Below, piece after piece: positions 52,033-60,087 of a stretch of DNA of 64,000 nucleotides. Below the pieces are notes generated by a model, which searched no databases, was not told the DNA's origin, and worked only from the letters and a program-made list of their open reading frames with translations. Location: NCBI GenBank assembly GCA_036267955.1, contig DATAVB010000164.1, positions 1 through 64,000 of the forward strand, written 5' to 3'. The translations under genes and the position numbers were made by a program. Each line of letters starts with the position of its first letter. Positions within the stretch are counted from its first letter, which is position 1. This DNA comes from DATAVB01 sp036267955 (GTDB taxonomy: Bacteria; Actinomycetota; Actinomycetes; Mycobacteriales; QHCD01).

Positions 52033-53342
52033 GGGGCCCGCTGCTGGGCCGCGCGGCGAAACGGTTCGCCCACTCCGTCGACGCGCCGACCCGACACGGC
52101 GCCAGCCGCGGCGACACCAACACCCGCGAGTTGGTCGGCATCACCCACCAGCTGCAGTCGGTGCAGTTCGACGTCGCGCCCACCGACGACTTCCGCAGCC
52201 AGCTGCGCCAGCGCCTGATTGCGGTCGCCACCGTGCAGGGCATCGGAGAAACCCAGCCCAGCAAGGAAACCCAACCCAAAGCGGAGCCGACGGGCACTCT
52301 CGGCGACCTGCTGGTGCCCCGGCCCCGGTCGCCGCTGACCGAACGCATTTCCGAGACCCGGCAGCGCGCGCACCGCCGGGTCGCCTTCGCCGCCGGCGCG
52401 CTGACCACGCTGGTGTTGGTCGGCGGACTGGCCGTCGCCGAGAGCGGGCACGCTCTTCCCGGCGATGCGCTGTACGGCCTGAAGCGCACCACCGAGAGCG
52501 TCCAGTTGTCGCTGTCCGGCAGCGACGTCTCGACCGGCCGCGAGCACCTGAATCTCGCCTCGACCCGGCTGTCCGAGGTGACCAAGTTGATCGGACGCGG
52601 CGACACCGCGGCCGGCAGCTTCCGGTACGTCGCGGGCGGCGGCGGGCTGACCGCGCACCAACGGGCGCTGGTGACCTCGACCCTCGACGACATGGACCGG
52701 CAGACCACCCAGGGCACCCGGCTGCTCACCACGGCCGCGGTCAGGTCCGGCAACACCGCACCGCTCAACGACCTGCGCAGCTGGGCCGGTAAGCAGAGCC
52801 GCGCCATGCATGGCCTGCAACAACGGGTCGGTAAGCCGACCTCCGATCGGGTCGGGGCATCGGTCAGCGTGCTCGACCACGTGGTCAGCCGCGTCGGTGG
52901 GCTGCTGAACGGTCCGGATTGCGCGTGCCCGGCCGGCTCCGATTCACTCGGACCGCTGCCCTGCAGCACCTGTCCGGCGCCCAAGACGCCGCACGTGCCG
53001 TCGAGTGCCGCGGCCGAGCCGACCGGCCCCGCCTCGACCACACCCGGCAGCAGCAGCTCGAGCAGCACCGGGCCGTCGACCTCCAGCACGTCCAGCCGCT
53101 CCACCTCGCCGCGGCGGTCGGGGTCCTCGTCGAGCACCTCGCCCAGCGGCCAGCCCAGCACGTCGCCCAGCCAGTCGCCCAGCAGCCTGCCGAGCGCACC
53201 CAGCTCATCCAGCTCGCCGACTCCCACCGGGGTCCTGCCGAGCGGGATCCTGCCGACCGACGGCGTGCCCTCGCACAGCCTGCTGCCGAGTTGGCTGCTG
53301 CCGAGCCTGATCCCGCCCAATCTGCTGCCGTTCGGCAACTGA
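52029..53342 (+). CDS. DUF5667 domain membrane protein with a Ser/Pro-rich C-terminus
   Basis: 437 residues. One membrane helix near residues 120-140 (AFAAGALTTLVLVGGLAVA), then the DUF5667 hallmark SGHALPGDALYGLKRTTESV, an extracytoplasmic helical domain, a Cys-rich patch (DCACPAGSD, PCSTCPAP), and a long Ser/Thr/Pro-rich tail ending in LLPSWLLPSLIPPNLL. Coupled to the BldN-like gene by ATGA, so a membrane anti-sigma role comparable to RsbN is plausible but not shown: the cytoplasmic part is about 115 residues. Confidence 0.8.
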   Translation: MRGPLLGRAAKRFAHSVDAPTRHGASRGDTNTRELVGITHQLQSVQFDVAPTDDFRSQLRQRLIAVATVQGIGETQPSKETQPKAEPTGTLGDLLVPRPRSPLTERISETRQRAHRRVAFAAGALTTLVLVGGLAVAESGHALPGDALYGLKRTTESVQLSLSGSDVSTGREHLNLASTRLSEVTKLIGRGDTAAGSFRYVAGGGGLTAHQRALVTSTLDDMDRQTTQGTRLLTTAAVRSGNTAPLNDLRSWAGKQSRAMHGLQQRVGKPTSDRVGASVSVLDHVVSRVGGLLNGPDCACPAGSDSLGPLPCSTCPAPKTPHVPSSAAAEPTGPASTTPGSSSSSSTGPSTSSTSSRSTSPRRSGSSSSTSPSGQPSTSPSQSPSSLPSAPSSSSSPTPTGVLPSGILPTDGVPSHSLLPSWLLPSLIPPNLLPFGN

Positions 53343-53348
53343 GCGCGG

Positions 53349-54299
53349 ATGCCGCGGCGCCGCACCCGCAAGGCCGTTGAACGAGCCCGACTAGCCGGCG
53401 AGGCCGCGGCGGCCGCGGCCGAGGTACCTCCCGCGGATCCGCCGGTGCCCCCGGCCGCGGGACCGACGGTCGTACTCCCCGACCGGCAGGCCGCCGCGTT
53501 CTTCGACGTGGACAACACGATGATGCGGGGCGCGTCGATCTACTACTTCGCCCGCGGCCTGGCCGCCCGGCATTTCTTCAGCAGCCGCGATCTGGCGGCC
53601 TTCGCCTTCCAGCAGGTCAAATTCCGGATCGGCGGCCGGGAGAGTCACGGCGACATGGTGAACGCCCGTGAGTCCGCACTGGCGTTCGTGGCCGGCAAGG
53701 ACGTCGCCGAGATCACCACGCACGCCGAGGACATCTACGACGAGCTGATGGCCGAGCGGATCTGGTCCGGGACCCGGGCCCTGGCCGAGGCACACCTGGG
53801 CAACGGTCAGCGGGTCTGGCTGGTCACCGCGGCGCCGATCGAGCTGGCGTCGATAATCTCCCACCGGCTCGGGCTGACCGGCGCGCTCGGCACGGTGTCG
53901 GAGATCGCCGACGGTGTCTACACCGGACACCTGGTCGGCGAGCCGCTGCACGGTCCGGCCAAGGCGGCGGCGGTGCAGGCGCTGGCAATCCGCGAGGGCC
54001 TGGAGCTGGACCGCTGCGCCGCGTACAGCGACTCGATCAACGACCTGCCGATGCTGCAACTCGTCGGCCGGCCGGTCGCGGTCAACCCGGACGCCGCGCT
54101 GCGCGCCCACGCCCGAGAGGCCGGATGGGAGATCCGCGACTTCCGCACCGGCCGCAAGGCAGCGAAGATCGGCGTACCGGCAACCCTGGCCGGTGGCCTG
54201 CTCGCCGGCGGAGCGGTGGTGTTGGCGGCCCGCCGCCGTGCTCACCGCTCATTCCTCGCTCAGAAGAAGGCCGACCTGCGCCGCAGCAGCAGCTGGTAG
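53349..54299 (+). CDS. HAD-IB family phosphatase (SerB-like)
   Basis: 316 residues. HAD motif I AAFFDVDNTMMRG, motif II VWLVTAAP, motif III Lys in GPAKAAAVQAL, motif IV YSDSINDLPMLQLV. This subfamily (TIGR01490) has a helix-rich cap and is found beside acyltransferase genes in actinomycetes; lipid-phosphate substrates are suspected. A basic Ala/Pro-rich leader of about 45 residues and a C-terminal hydrophobic helix are present (VPATLAGGLLAGGAVVLAA). Its last 40 bases overlap the convergent acyltransferase gene. Confidence 0.88.
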   Translation: MPRRRTRKAVERARLAGEAAAAAAEVPPADPPVPPAAGPTVVLPDRQAAAFFDVDNTMMRGASIYYFARGLAARHFFSSRDLAAFAFQQVKFRIGGRESHGDMVNARESALAFVAGKDVAEITTHAEDIYDELMAERIWSGTRALAEAHLGNGQRVWLVTAAPIELASIISHRLGLTGALGTVSEIADGVYTGHLVGEPLHGPAKAAAVQALAIREGLELDRCAAYSDSINDLPMLQLVGRPVAVNPDAALRAHAREAGWEIRDFRTGRKAAKIGVPATLAGGLLAGGAVVLAARRRAHRSFLAQKKADLRRSSSW

Positions 54300-55102
54300 A
54301 GCGTCTGCTGGATTGTCTCGCGTACCTGGTCCGTCAGGTTGAAGACGAGCATCGGATCGTCCGCCGCGTCCGGGCCGTACTGGTCGGTCTGAATGGGCCG
54401 GCCGAATTCGATCAGCCATTTCGACGGCAGCGGAATGGCGCCGAGCGGGCCGAGCCACGGAAAGGTCGGCGTCAACGGGAAATACGGGAGTCCGAGGAGT
54501 CGGGCCAGCACCTTCGCATTGCCCAGGATCGGATAGATCTCCTCGGCACCGACGATCGAGCACGGAATGATGGGTACGCCGGCCCGCAACGCGGCGCTGA
54601 CGAAACCGCCGCGGCCGAAACGCTGCAACCGATACCGCTCCCGGAACGGCTTGCCTACGCCCTTGTAGCCCTCCGGCCAGACCCCTACCAGCTCGCCAGC
54701 GGCGAAGAGCCGCTCCACGTCCTCGGCGCAGGCCAACGTGCTGCCGCCCTTTCGGGCCAGGTCACCGACGACCGGCGCCCGGAACACGAGATCGCCGCCC
54801 AGCATGCGCAGGTGTCGCTGCGCGGGATGTTCGTCGTGCAGCGCCACCGTCGTCATCACCGCGTCCATCGCGACCGTGCCGGAGTGGTTGGCGACGACCA
54901 GGCCGGGACCCTCGAACGGGACATTCTCGGTGCCGGAAACCTCGACCCGGAACCATTTTCGGAACAGCGGCCGGAGCATCGGGACGAGCACGTTGTCGGT
55001 GAGGTCGGCGTCGAAGCCGAACTCGTCGATCTCGTACTCGCCGGTCAAGCGGCGCCGCAGGAAGGCGAGCGCCTCGCTCAACATCTCCGGCTGGTCAGTC
55101 AT
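54260..55102 (-). CDS. 1-acylglycerol-3-phosphate acyltransferase-like protein
   Basis: 280 residues, PlsC-type acyltransferase. Catalytic block VVANHSGTVAMDAVM (His, then Asp), and acceptor block GVWPEGYKGVGKPFRERYRL. The start is ATG at 55102 (MTDQPEMLSEAL), 8 bases inside the epimerase end. The 3' end overlaps the convergent HAD gene by 40 bases. The exact glycerolipid substrate is unknown. Confidence 0.88.
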   Translation of the reverse strand: MTDQPEMLSEALAFLRRRLTGEYEIDEFGFDADLTDNVLVPMLRPLFRKWFRVEVSGTENVPFEGPGLVVANHSGTVAMDAVMTTVALHDEHPAQRHLRMLGGDLVFRAPVVGDLARKGGSTLACAEDVERLFAAGELVGVWPEGYKGVGKPFRERYRLQRFGRGGFVSAALRAGVPIIPCSIVGAEEIYPILGNAKVLARLLGLPYFPLTPTFPWLGPLGAIPLPSKWLIEFGRPIQTDQYGPDAADDPMLVFNLTDQVRETIQQTLYQLLLRRRSAFF

Positions 55103-56138
55103 CGACCGGTCCAGTGAAGACACTCCGCAGCCGTTGCTCGAAGCCGGCAACGACACCGGGATCCATGATCGGCCGGACGTCCTGGCCGCGCAGGTAGTCC
55201 GCCAGCGTTCCGGCGGTGTCGTACCGCGGCTGGTACCCGAACTCCGTACGCAGCCGGGAGGTGTCGACGATCCGGCCCAGATTCAGCAACCGGGTCTGTT
55301 CCGGGAAAACCTCGATCCGGCCGACCTGGCGCAGCAGCCGCCCGACGACTCCCACCGCCGGGCCCGGCACCGGTAGCGACACCCGGCCGGCCCGCCGGAT
55401 CGCCTGAGACAGCGTGAGAACACCGGCGCCGGCGACGTTGACCACGCCGGTGTAATCCCCCAACGCGGCCCGTTCCAACACCGCGATCGCGTCGTCCTCG
55501 TGCAGCAGCTGAATCCGCGGGTCGAAGCCGAGGACGGTCGGCACCACCGGCAGCGCGAGATACCGCGACAACGGACTCGTGATCGTCGGCCCGAGCACGC
55601 TCGCCAGCCGCAGCACGCAGAGTCCGATGTCCGGTCGGCGCCGGCCGAAGCCACGCAGGTAGCTCTCGATCTCGGCCGAGTCCTTCGCGTACCCGGACCG
55701 CGGCTGCGACGGCGGCTCGGTCTCCTCGGTGAAGGCGGCCGGGTCGCGCGAACTGCTGCCGTACACGGCGGTCGTCGACTTCACGACCAGACGTTGTACG
55801 CAGTCGGACTTCTGGCACGCGGCCAGCAGCTGCATCGTCCCGATGACGTTCATTTCCTTCATCACCGACCGGCCGCCGCCGGTCACCGCGGGCGTCGCGG
55901 CGATCGACAGGTGCACGACGGTGTCGACCTCGGCGGTCGCGATGACCTTGGCGATCAGGGGATTGCGGATATCCGCGCGGACGAACTCAACCCGGCCGAG
56001 GCGCTCGGTGAGTTCTGGGTCGGGGGCCACCGTGTCGACCCCGATGACCCGGCTCACCGAGTCGGCGGCGGCGAACTCGATCGCCAGTCTGGCACCTAGG
56101 TACCGGCTGACTCCGGTGACGAGAACGACCGGGGACAC
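55095..56138 (-). CDS. NAD-dependent epimerase/dehydratase family protein
   Basis: 347-residue extended short-chain dehydrogenase. The nucleotide motif is VVLVTGVSRYLGARLA (GxxxxxG form), followed by Asp in VIGVDTVAPDPE, and the active-site YAKDS in RSGYAKDSAEIESYL has Tyr-x-x-x-Ser rather than Tyr-x-x-x-Lys, so catalysis may be altered. The start is GTG at 56138. It is in one unit with the acyltransferase. The family is often named UDP-glucose epimerase, but sugar specificity is not readable here. Confidence 0.85.
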   Translation of the reverse strand: MSPVVLVTGVSRYLGARLAIEFAAADSVSRVIGVDTVAPDPELTERLGRVEFVRADIRNPLIAKVIATAEVDTVVHLSIAATPAVTGGGRSVMKEMNVIGTMQLLAACQKSDCVQRLVVKSTTAVYGSSSRDPAAFTEETEPPSQPRSGYAKDSAEIESYLRGFGRRRPDIGLCVLRLASVLGPTITSPLSRYLALPVVPTVLGFDPRIQLLHEDDAIAVLERAALGDYTGVVNVAGAGVLTLSQAIRRAGRVSLPVPGPAVGVVGRLLRQVGRIEVFPEQTRLLNLGRIVDTSRLRTEFGYQPRYDTAGTLADYLRGQDVRPIMDPGVVAGFEQRLRSVFTGPVDD

Positions 56139-56141
56139 GAC

Positions 56142-57026
56142 CTACGCGGTGACCTGGCTGGGCGGGGAGTCGACGACCTTGACCTTCGCACCGGACGGCG
56201 CCGCTGGCTGCGGCACCCGGGACAGCACCACCGGGTCGGCCGGGCCGGAATTCAGCACCCGCTCCGCCCGCCCCATGTTGGTGACGACCGTGATGGCGCG
56301 GAACGAATCCTCGTAGACGAACGTCCGGCCCGGGGCCACCTCGGCGAAGCTCAGCGTGAACGGCACCCGCATCGTCTTGCCGCTGTAGCGCAGCTCGATG
56401 GTGTCGCCGAGCGCGATGCCGGCCGCCTCGAGATCGGACCTGGTCACGTTGAGCTGCAGGTTGCCGAAGTGGTCGACCATCCGCACCGTGCCGTGCACGT
56501 GGTCACCATGCACGTAGGGCGGCTCCGGATCCAGCGTCACCAGCGAACCGGGCTCGACCGGGTCACCGACGTGCTCGTACGGAAGGCCGCCGGCCAGGCG
56601 GGCGGCGACCGGCGCGAAGATGTCCCGGCCCCGGAAACTCTTGGCCGGGTTGGGATTCCACAGCTCGGTGTTGGTCAGCTCGCGTACCGCCTCGACGCCA
56701 CCCACCTCCGGCCAGGCGAGCGAGGCCAGGCCGTTGTCCGGGCAGACGATGATCGAGCCGTCGACGCACCGGATCGCCACCGGCCGGGCCAAGGCCCGGC
56801 GGTACGGGTCGACCAGCGCCAAGTGGATGCCCACCGGCAGGTACGGCAGAGCCTCACCGAGCAGCCGGGCGCCGATCGCGACGCTCTGCGGCTTGACCTG
56901 ATGACAGATGTCGATGACGGTCGACAGTGGTGAGATGCGGGCGAGCACGCCCTTGCAGACGCCGACGAAATGATCATCCAGCCCGTAGTCGGACAGGAAG
57001 GTCACTGGCCTGGAATCGCCCGTCAC
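56142..57026 (-). CDS. SAM hydrolase (SAM hydroxide adenosyltransferase, DUF62)
   Basis: 294 residues. Family signatures: FLSDYGLDDHFVGVCKGVL, VIDICHQVKPQSVAIGARLL, LALVDPYRR, VCPDNGLASLA and NHFGN-like DHFGNLQLNVT. Such enzymes split S-adenosylmethionine with water to adenosine and methionine; relatives are fluorinases and chlorinases. The halogenase-specific loop of about 21 residues was not identified. The start is GTG at 57026, 6 bases after the stop of the small ribosomal protein gene, so the two may form one transcript. Confidence 0.88.
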   Translation of the reverse strand: MTGDSRPVTFLSDYGLDDHFVGVCKGVLARISPLSTVIDICHQVKPQSVAIGARLLGEALPYLPVGIHLALVDPYRRALARPVAIRCVDGSIIVCPDNGLASLAWPEVGGVEAVRELTNTELWNPNPAKSFRGRDIFAPVAARLAGGLPYEHVGDPVEPGSLVTLDPEPPYVHGDHVHGTVRMVDHFGNLQLNVTRSDLEAAGIALGDTIELRYSGKTMRVPFTLSFAEVAPGRTFVYEDSFRAITVVTNMGRAERVLNSGPADPVVLSRVPQPAAPSGAKVKVVDSPPSQVTA

Positions 57027-57032
57027 CGGGGA

Positions 57033-57131
57033 CTACTTCTTGTTGCGGCGCTGGACTCGGGTGCGCTTCAGCAGCTTGCGGTGCTTCTTCTTCGCCATCC
57101 GCTTACGACGCTTCTTGATGACCGAGCCCAC
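57033..57131 (-). CDS. AURKAIP1/COX24-domain small ribosomal protein (bS22-like)
   Basis: 32 residues, almost entirely basic: starts GSVIKKRRKRMAKKKHRKLL and ends RVQRRNKK. This is the actinobacterial 30S protein described as bS22 in mycobacterial ribosomes. The start is GTG at 57131 behind GGAG at 6-base spacing; the internal ATG (MAKKKHRK) and the longer upstream frame are rejected. The gene is too short for most gene finders. Confidence 0.9.
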   Translation of the reverse strand: MGSVIKKRRKRMAKKKHRKLLKRTRVQRRNKK

Positions 57132-57307
57132 GGCAACTCCAAAAGCTAGAGATGGATCCTGTCGCGGCGCGGCGACTTGCCGGCGCGACGTTTCCCACAC
57201 CCTACCTGCCGTTGGGCATTGAGCGGACCGAGGGCGGCCGGGCGACAACCGAATCACGGCTTCCTAGGGTGGTGCCCGACGACAGGTGTCAACTGCCGGG
57301 GGCGGCG

Positions 57308-58111
57308 ATGGTGAGCACGCACGACGTACGGCTGGAGGACGACGCCGTGGTCAAGCAGTTCCGGTCGGCCGATCGCGGTGAACCGGAACGGGAATGGCGT
57401 GCCCTGCACGCACTGGCCGCGCATGCGCCCGGCCTCGCGCCGCGCCCGCTGGCGTACGCCCTCGCACCGCCCACCGTGACGATGAGCCGGCTGCCCGGTA
57501 CCGAACTGGGTGGGGCGGTGAGCGCCGACCAGCTGACCGCTCTAGGTGCCGCGATCGACCGGCTCTTCCGGGTGCCGCTGACCGCGATCGGCCCAGCACC
57601 CGCCGGGTCTGACCTGCGCCAGTCGCTCGGCCGGGTCCGCGGCGTGCTGCCGGATTCCGTCGCCGCAGACAGCGAGCCGGCAGTGATTCAGGCGCACGAG
57701 GCGGCGACCGGCTGGCTCTCCGGGCCCGACGCGGACCGACTGCCGGAGCTCGACGTCCCGCCGGTACTGGCCCGCGGCGACTACAACCTGGCCAATTTCC
57801 TATGGGACGGCGAGCAGGTGCGGATGCTGGATTTCGAGGACTCCGGTCGGGGCAACCGGGCCACCGAGTTGGCGCTGCTCATGGAGCACCTCAGCGTCCG
57901 CGAGACGCCGGACCTTGATTGGTTGACGTTGGTCGACCGGTTCGGGCTCACTCCCGCCGAGCGGCAGTTGATGGCCGGATCCCGCCGCCTGGAGGCCATT
58001 TTTTGGTTCGCACTGTTGCAGCCCGGCGGTGGCGCCGCGCGCCGCAATCCGCCCGGAACGTTGGACCGGCAGGCCGAACGGGTGCTGGCGCTGCTCGATT
58101 CGCCGGGCTGA
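57308..58111 (+). CDS. Aminoglycoside/choline phosphotransferase-family kinase
   Basis: 267 residues, small kinase-like (APH) fold. The catalytic loop reads VLARGDYNLANFLWDG (Asp and Asn kept, with Arg replacing the usual His before Gly), then the metal motif VRMLDFEDSGRGNRATELA. The N-terminal lobe is short, with Lys in DAVVKQFRS. A TAGGGT -10-like box lies at 57265-57270. The start is ATG at 57308; GTG 57311 is possible. Substrate unknown; resistance should not be assumed. Confidence 0.82.
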   Translation: MVSTHDVRLEDDAVVKQFRSADRGEPEREWRALHALAAHAPGLAPRPLAYALAPPTVTMSRLPGTELGGAVSADQLTALGAAIDRLFRVPLTAIGPAPAGSDLRQSLGRVRGVLPDSVAADSEPAVIQAHEAATGWLSGPDADRLPELDVPPVLARGDYNLANFLWDGEQVRMLDFEDSGRGNRATELALLMEHLSVRETPDLDWLTLVDRFGLTPAERQLMAGSRRLEAIFWFALLQPGGGAARRNPPGTLDRQAERVLALLDSPG

Positions 58112-58115
58112 GGAC

Positions 58116-58586
58116 TCAGCGCTGTTCGAGCAGCGCGGTCGCGATGCCGACGAGCCCTTCGCCGCGGCCGGTGAGGCCCAGCCCATCGGTGGTGGCCCCA
58201 GAGAGGCTGACCGGCGCACCGACCACCTCGCTCAGCAGCCGTTGCGCCTCGTCCCGCCGGGTGCCGATCTTGGGCACATTCCCGATCAGCTGGACCGCCA
58301 CATTCCCGATTGCCCAGCCGGCTCCGGTGACCTGGCGGACCGTTTCGGTAATCAGCGTGACCCCGGAAGCCTGCGCCCACTGCGGTTGCCCGGTGCCGAA
58401 GATCGCACCGAGATCGCCCAGCCCGGCGGCCGAGAGCATGGCGTTGCAAATCGCGTGCGCCACGACGTCGCCGTCGGAATGCCCGGCGCACCCGTCCACC
58501 CCGTCCCAGCGCAGTCCGGCGATCCAACACGGCCGGCCGGCCTCGATCGGATGGATGTCGGTGCCGATGCCCACCCGAAATGTCAT
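58116..58586 (-). CDS. ispF: 2-C-methyl-D-erythritol 2,4-cyclodiphosphate synthase
   Basis: 156 residues. MEP-pathway cyclisation step. Zinc ligands in GIGTDIHPIE and GCAGHSDGDVVAHA are intact. The rest follows the mycobacterial form closely, including PKIGTRRDEAQRLLSEV and TTDGLGLTGRGEGL. NAML replaces the more usual DAVL near residue 50. The start is ATG at 58586, 31 bases after the ispD-like stop. It ends 4 bases from the convergent kinase gene. Confidence 0.94.
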   Translation of the reverse strand: MTFRVGIGTDIHPIEAGRPCWIAGLRWDGVDGCAGHSDGDVVAHAICNAMLSAAGLGDLGAIFGTGQPQWAQASGVTLITETVRQVTGAGWAIGNVAVQLIGNVPKIGTRRDEAQRLLSEVVGAPVSLSGATTDGLGLTGRGEGLVGIATALLEQR

Positions 58587-58617
58587 GGGCCCACCCGCGA
58601 CGTCGTACAACAATCCC

Positions 58618-59262
58618 TCATGCGCGGACCGATCGGCGGGCCAGCACCTGGCCGGCGAGGCTGCGGGCCGCCGGGCTGTCGATGGCAAACGCGTCGGCGT
58701 GACCCGGGACGGTGGTCAGCGAGGTCGCCAGTTGCCAGGCCCGGTCGACGTCCGTTCCGTTCTCCAGCAGGCGAATCAGCGCTTGCCGGTCGAAGCAGTA
58801 CGGCGCCTGAACCGTACGCAGCGCACTTCTGTCCACAGTAGACAAGATGGTCCCGTCGTCGGCGATGTGTTTGATGGTGTCGGAAACCGCCGTCACCGGC
58901 ACCGCCACCTCCGCACCGGCCCGCACCGTAGCGATCGTCGCCGTGAGTAATTCCGCCGGGGCGAGCGCCCGGGCCGCTTCGTGCACCACGACGACGGCGG
59001 CAGAGCCGGAAGCCGCAACCCGCAACGCGGCCGGTAGGCCGCCGTCCACCGGAATGACAGACAGGTCGGGAAGATCCGCGGCGACCGCGGCGCAGGCGGC
59101 CGCGCCGCCGGCGACCACAATGCATTCCAACTCCACGGGGCGCTCCAACAACCCGCAGCCGGGCAGGAGCCGGGCCGCGTGCACCACCAACGGCGTGCCC
59201 GCAAGCGGCCAGAGCGCGGTCTCGGAATCGGTGGCACACAGCACCGCGGTCACAGCACTCAC
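58618..59262 (-). CDS. ispD: IspD-like protein lacking the cytidylyltransferase active-site residues
   Basis: 214 residues, in the place and with the overall fold pattern of IspD (PVTAVSDTIKHI, TVDRSALRTVQAPYCF). But the nucleotide loop, AAGxGxRLxxxxPKA in active enzymes, reads LCATDSETALWPLAG, with neither Arg20 nor Lys27 (E. coli numbering). The catalytic HDAAR is HEAAR, and FKITTxxDL is FAIDSPAARSL, without Lys213. The start is GTG at 59262 behind GGGAG; an upstream ATG (59361) would run through a hairpin. Either an inactive paralogue or a very divergent enzyme. Confidence 0.75.
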   Translation of the reverse strand: MSAVTAVLCATDSETALWPLAGTPLVVHAARLLPGCGLLERPVELECIVVAGGAAACAAVAADLPDLSVIPVDGGLPAALRVAASGSAAVVVVHEAARALAPAELLTATIATVRAGAEVAVPVTAVSDTIKHIADDGTILSTVDRSALRTVQAPYCFDRQALIRLLENGTDVDRAWQLATSLTTVPGHADAFAIDSPAARSLAGQVLARRSVRA

Positions 59263-59279
59263 AACACTCCCGACATGCC

Positions 59280-59323
59280 ACAGGCCGTCCATGGCACCCG
59301 ATTGAGTGCCATGGACGGCCTGT
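59280..59323. repeat. 18-bp perfect hairpin between carD and the ispD-like gene
   Basis: ACAGGCCGTCCATGGCAC (59280-59297) and its exact complement (59306-59323) flank the loop CCGATTGA. It is 74 bases after carD and ends 18 bases before the ispD-like start, just ahead of its ribosome site. It can act as carD terminator, as a processing or attenuation element, or be a REP-like insertion. Confidence 0.82.
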
Positions 59324-59337
59324 TGTGCATTGCGCTG

Positions 59338-59369
59338 AGATCCAAATGCCCGCAGATCCAAATGCCCGT
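59338..59369. repeat. 16-base tandem duplication after carD
   Basis: AGATCCAAATGCCCGC (59338-59353) is followed at once by AGATCCAAATGCCCGT (59354-59369). It lies between the carD stop and the hairpin at 59280-59323. Confidence 0.8.
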
Positions 59370-59396
59370 TAGAAGCTGTCCATCACGAACGGCCCG

Positions 59397-59879
59397 TCAG
59401 GACGCAAGAACCTCGTCGAGCAACACCTCTGCCTTGTCCTCGTTGGTGCCCTCTGCGAGCGCCAACTCACTGACCAGAATTTGACGAGCCTTGGAGAGCA
59501 TCCGCTTTTCACCAGCGGAAAGCCCGCGCTCCTTGTCACGCCGCCACAAGTCCCGCACCACCTCAGCAACCTTGTTCACATCGCCAGAGGCAAGCTTCTC
59601 GAGATTCGCCTTGTACCGCCGGGACCAGTTGGTCGGTTCCTCGGTGTGCGGAGCCCGCAACACCTGGAAAACGCGATCCAAACCCTCTTGTCCGACGACA
59701 TCGCGAACGCCGACGATCTCCGCATTATCTGCTGGGACACGGACCGTCAAATCGCCCTGCGCAACCTTCAGAACGAGATAAATTTTATCCTCGCCCTTGA
59801 TTGTGCGCGTCTCGATGGCTTCGATGAGGGCAGCCCCGTGATGCGGGTAGACGACGGTTTCGCCGACCTTGAACACCAT
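59397..59879 (-). CDS. carD: CarD family transcriptional regulator
   Basis: 160 residues. RNA-polymerase-binding N-terminal Tudor-like domain (VFKVGETVVYPHHGAALIE, YLVLKVAQGDLTVRVPADNAE) and helical DNA-interacting C-terminal domain with the conserved Trp in EEPTNWSRRYKANLEKL. CarD stabilises open complexes at rRNA and other promoters in mycobacteria. GAAAGGGG precedes the ATG and a TAAGCT -10-like box lies at 59912-59907. Base composition is somewhat less GC-rich than its neighbours, usual for a highly expressed gene. Confidence 0.96.
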   Translation of the reverse strand: MVFKVGETVVYPHHGAALIEAIETRTIKGEDKIYLVLKVAQGDLTVRVPADNAEIVGVRDVVGQEGLDRVFQVLRAPHTEEPTNWSRRYKANLEKLASGDVNKVAEVVRDLWRRDKERGLSAGEKRMLSKARQILVSELALAEGTNEDKAEVLLDEVLAS

Positions 59880-60087
59880 GTGTGAGTGACCCCTTTCGCT
59901 GGCCCAAGCTTACCACGGCGATTGGCCGACCCCGACTGGCGCCGACCGCATAACCGCAGGTCAGAAGGCATGTCAAGGACCAGTTGGGTATTGACAATCA
60001 GTGACACATGCCCTTTGCATGGGCACTCGGCCCGGATCCGTACACACCCGTACGCAAGATAGAATCTGCCGATTCCGCGCCGTTCCT

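Noticed and set aside
56142..57026. SAM-dependent halogenase (fluorinase/chlorinase)
   Set aside because: The sequence carries the general family motifs, but the halogenase-specific insertion loop was not identified; SAM hydrolase is the safer call.
57033..57257. 74-codon protein starting at ATG 57257
   Set aside because: Only the last 32 residues match the known small ribosomal protein, and GTG 57131 has a good ribosome site.
57308..58111. Antibiotic resistance phosphotransferase
   Set aside because: Only the general kinase fold is visible; housekeeping members are common in actinomycetes and nothing nearby suggests resistance.
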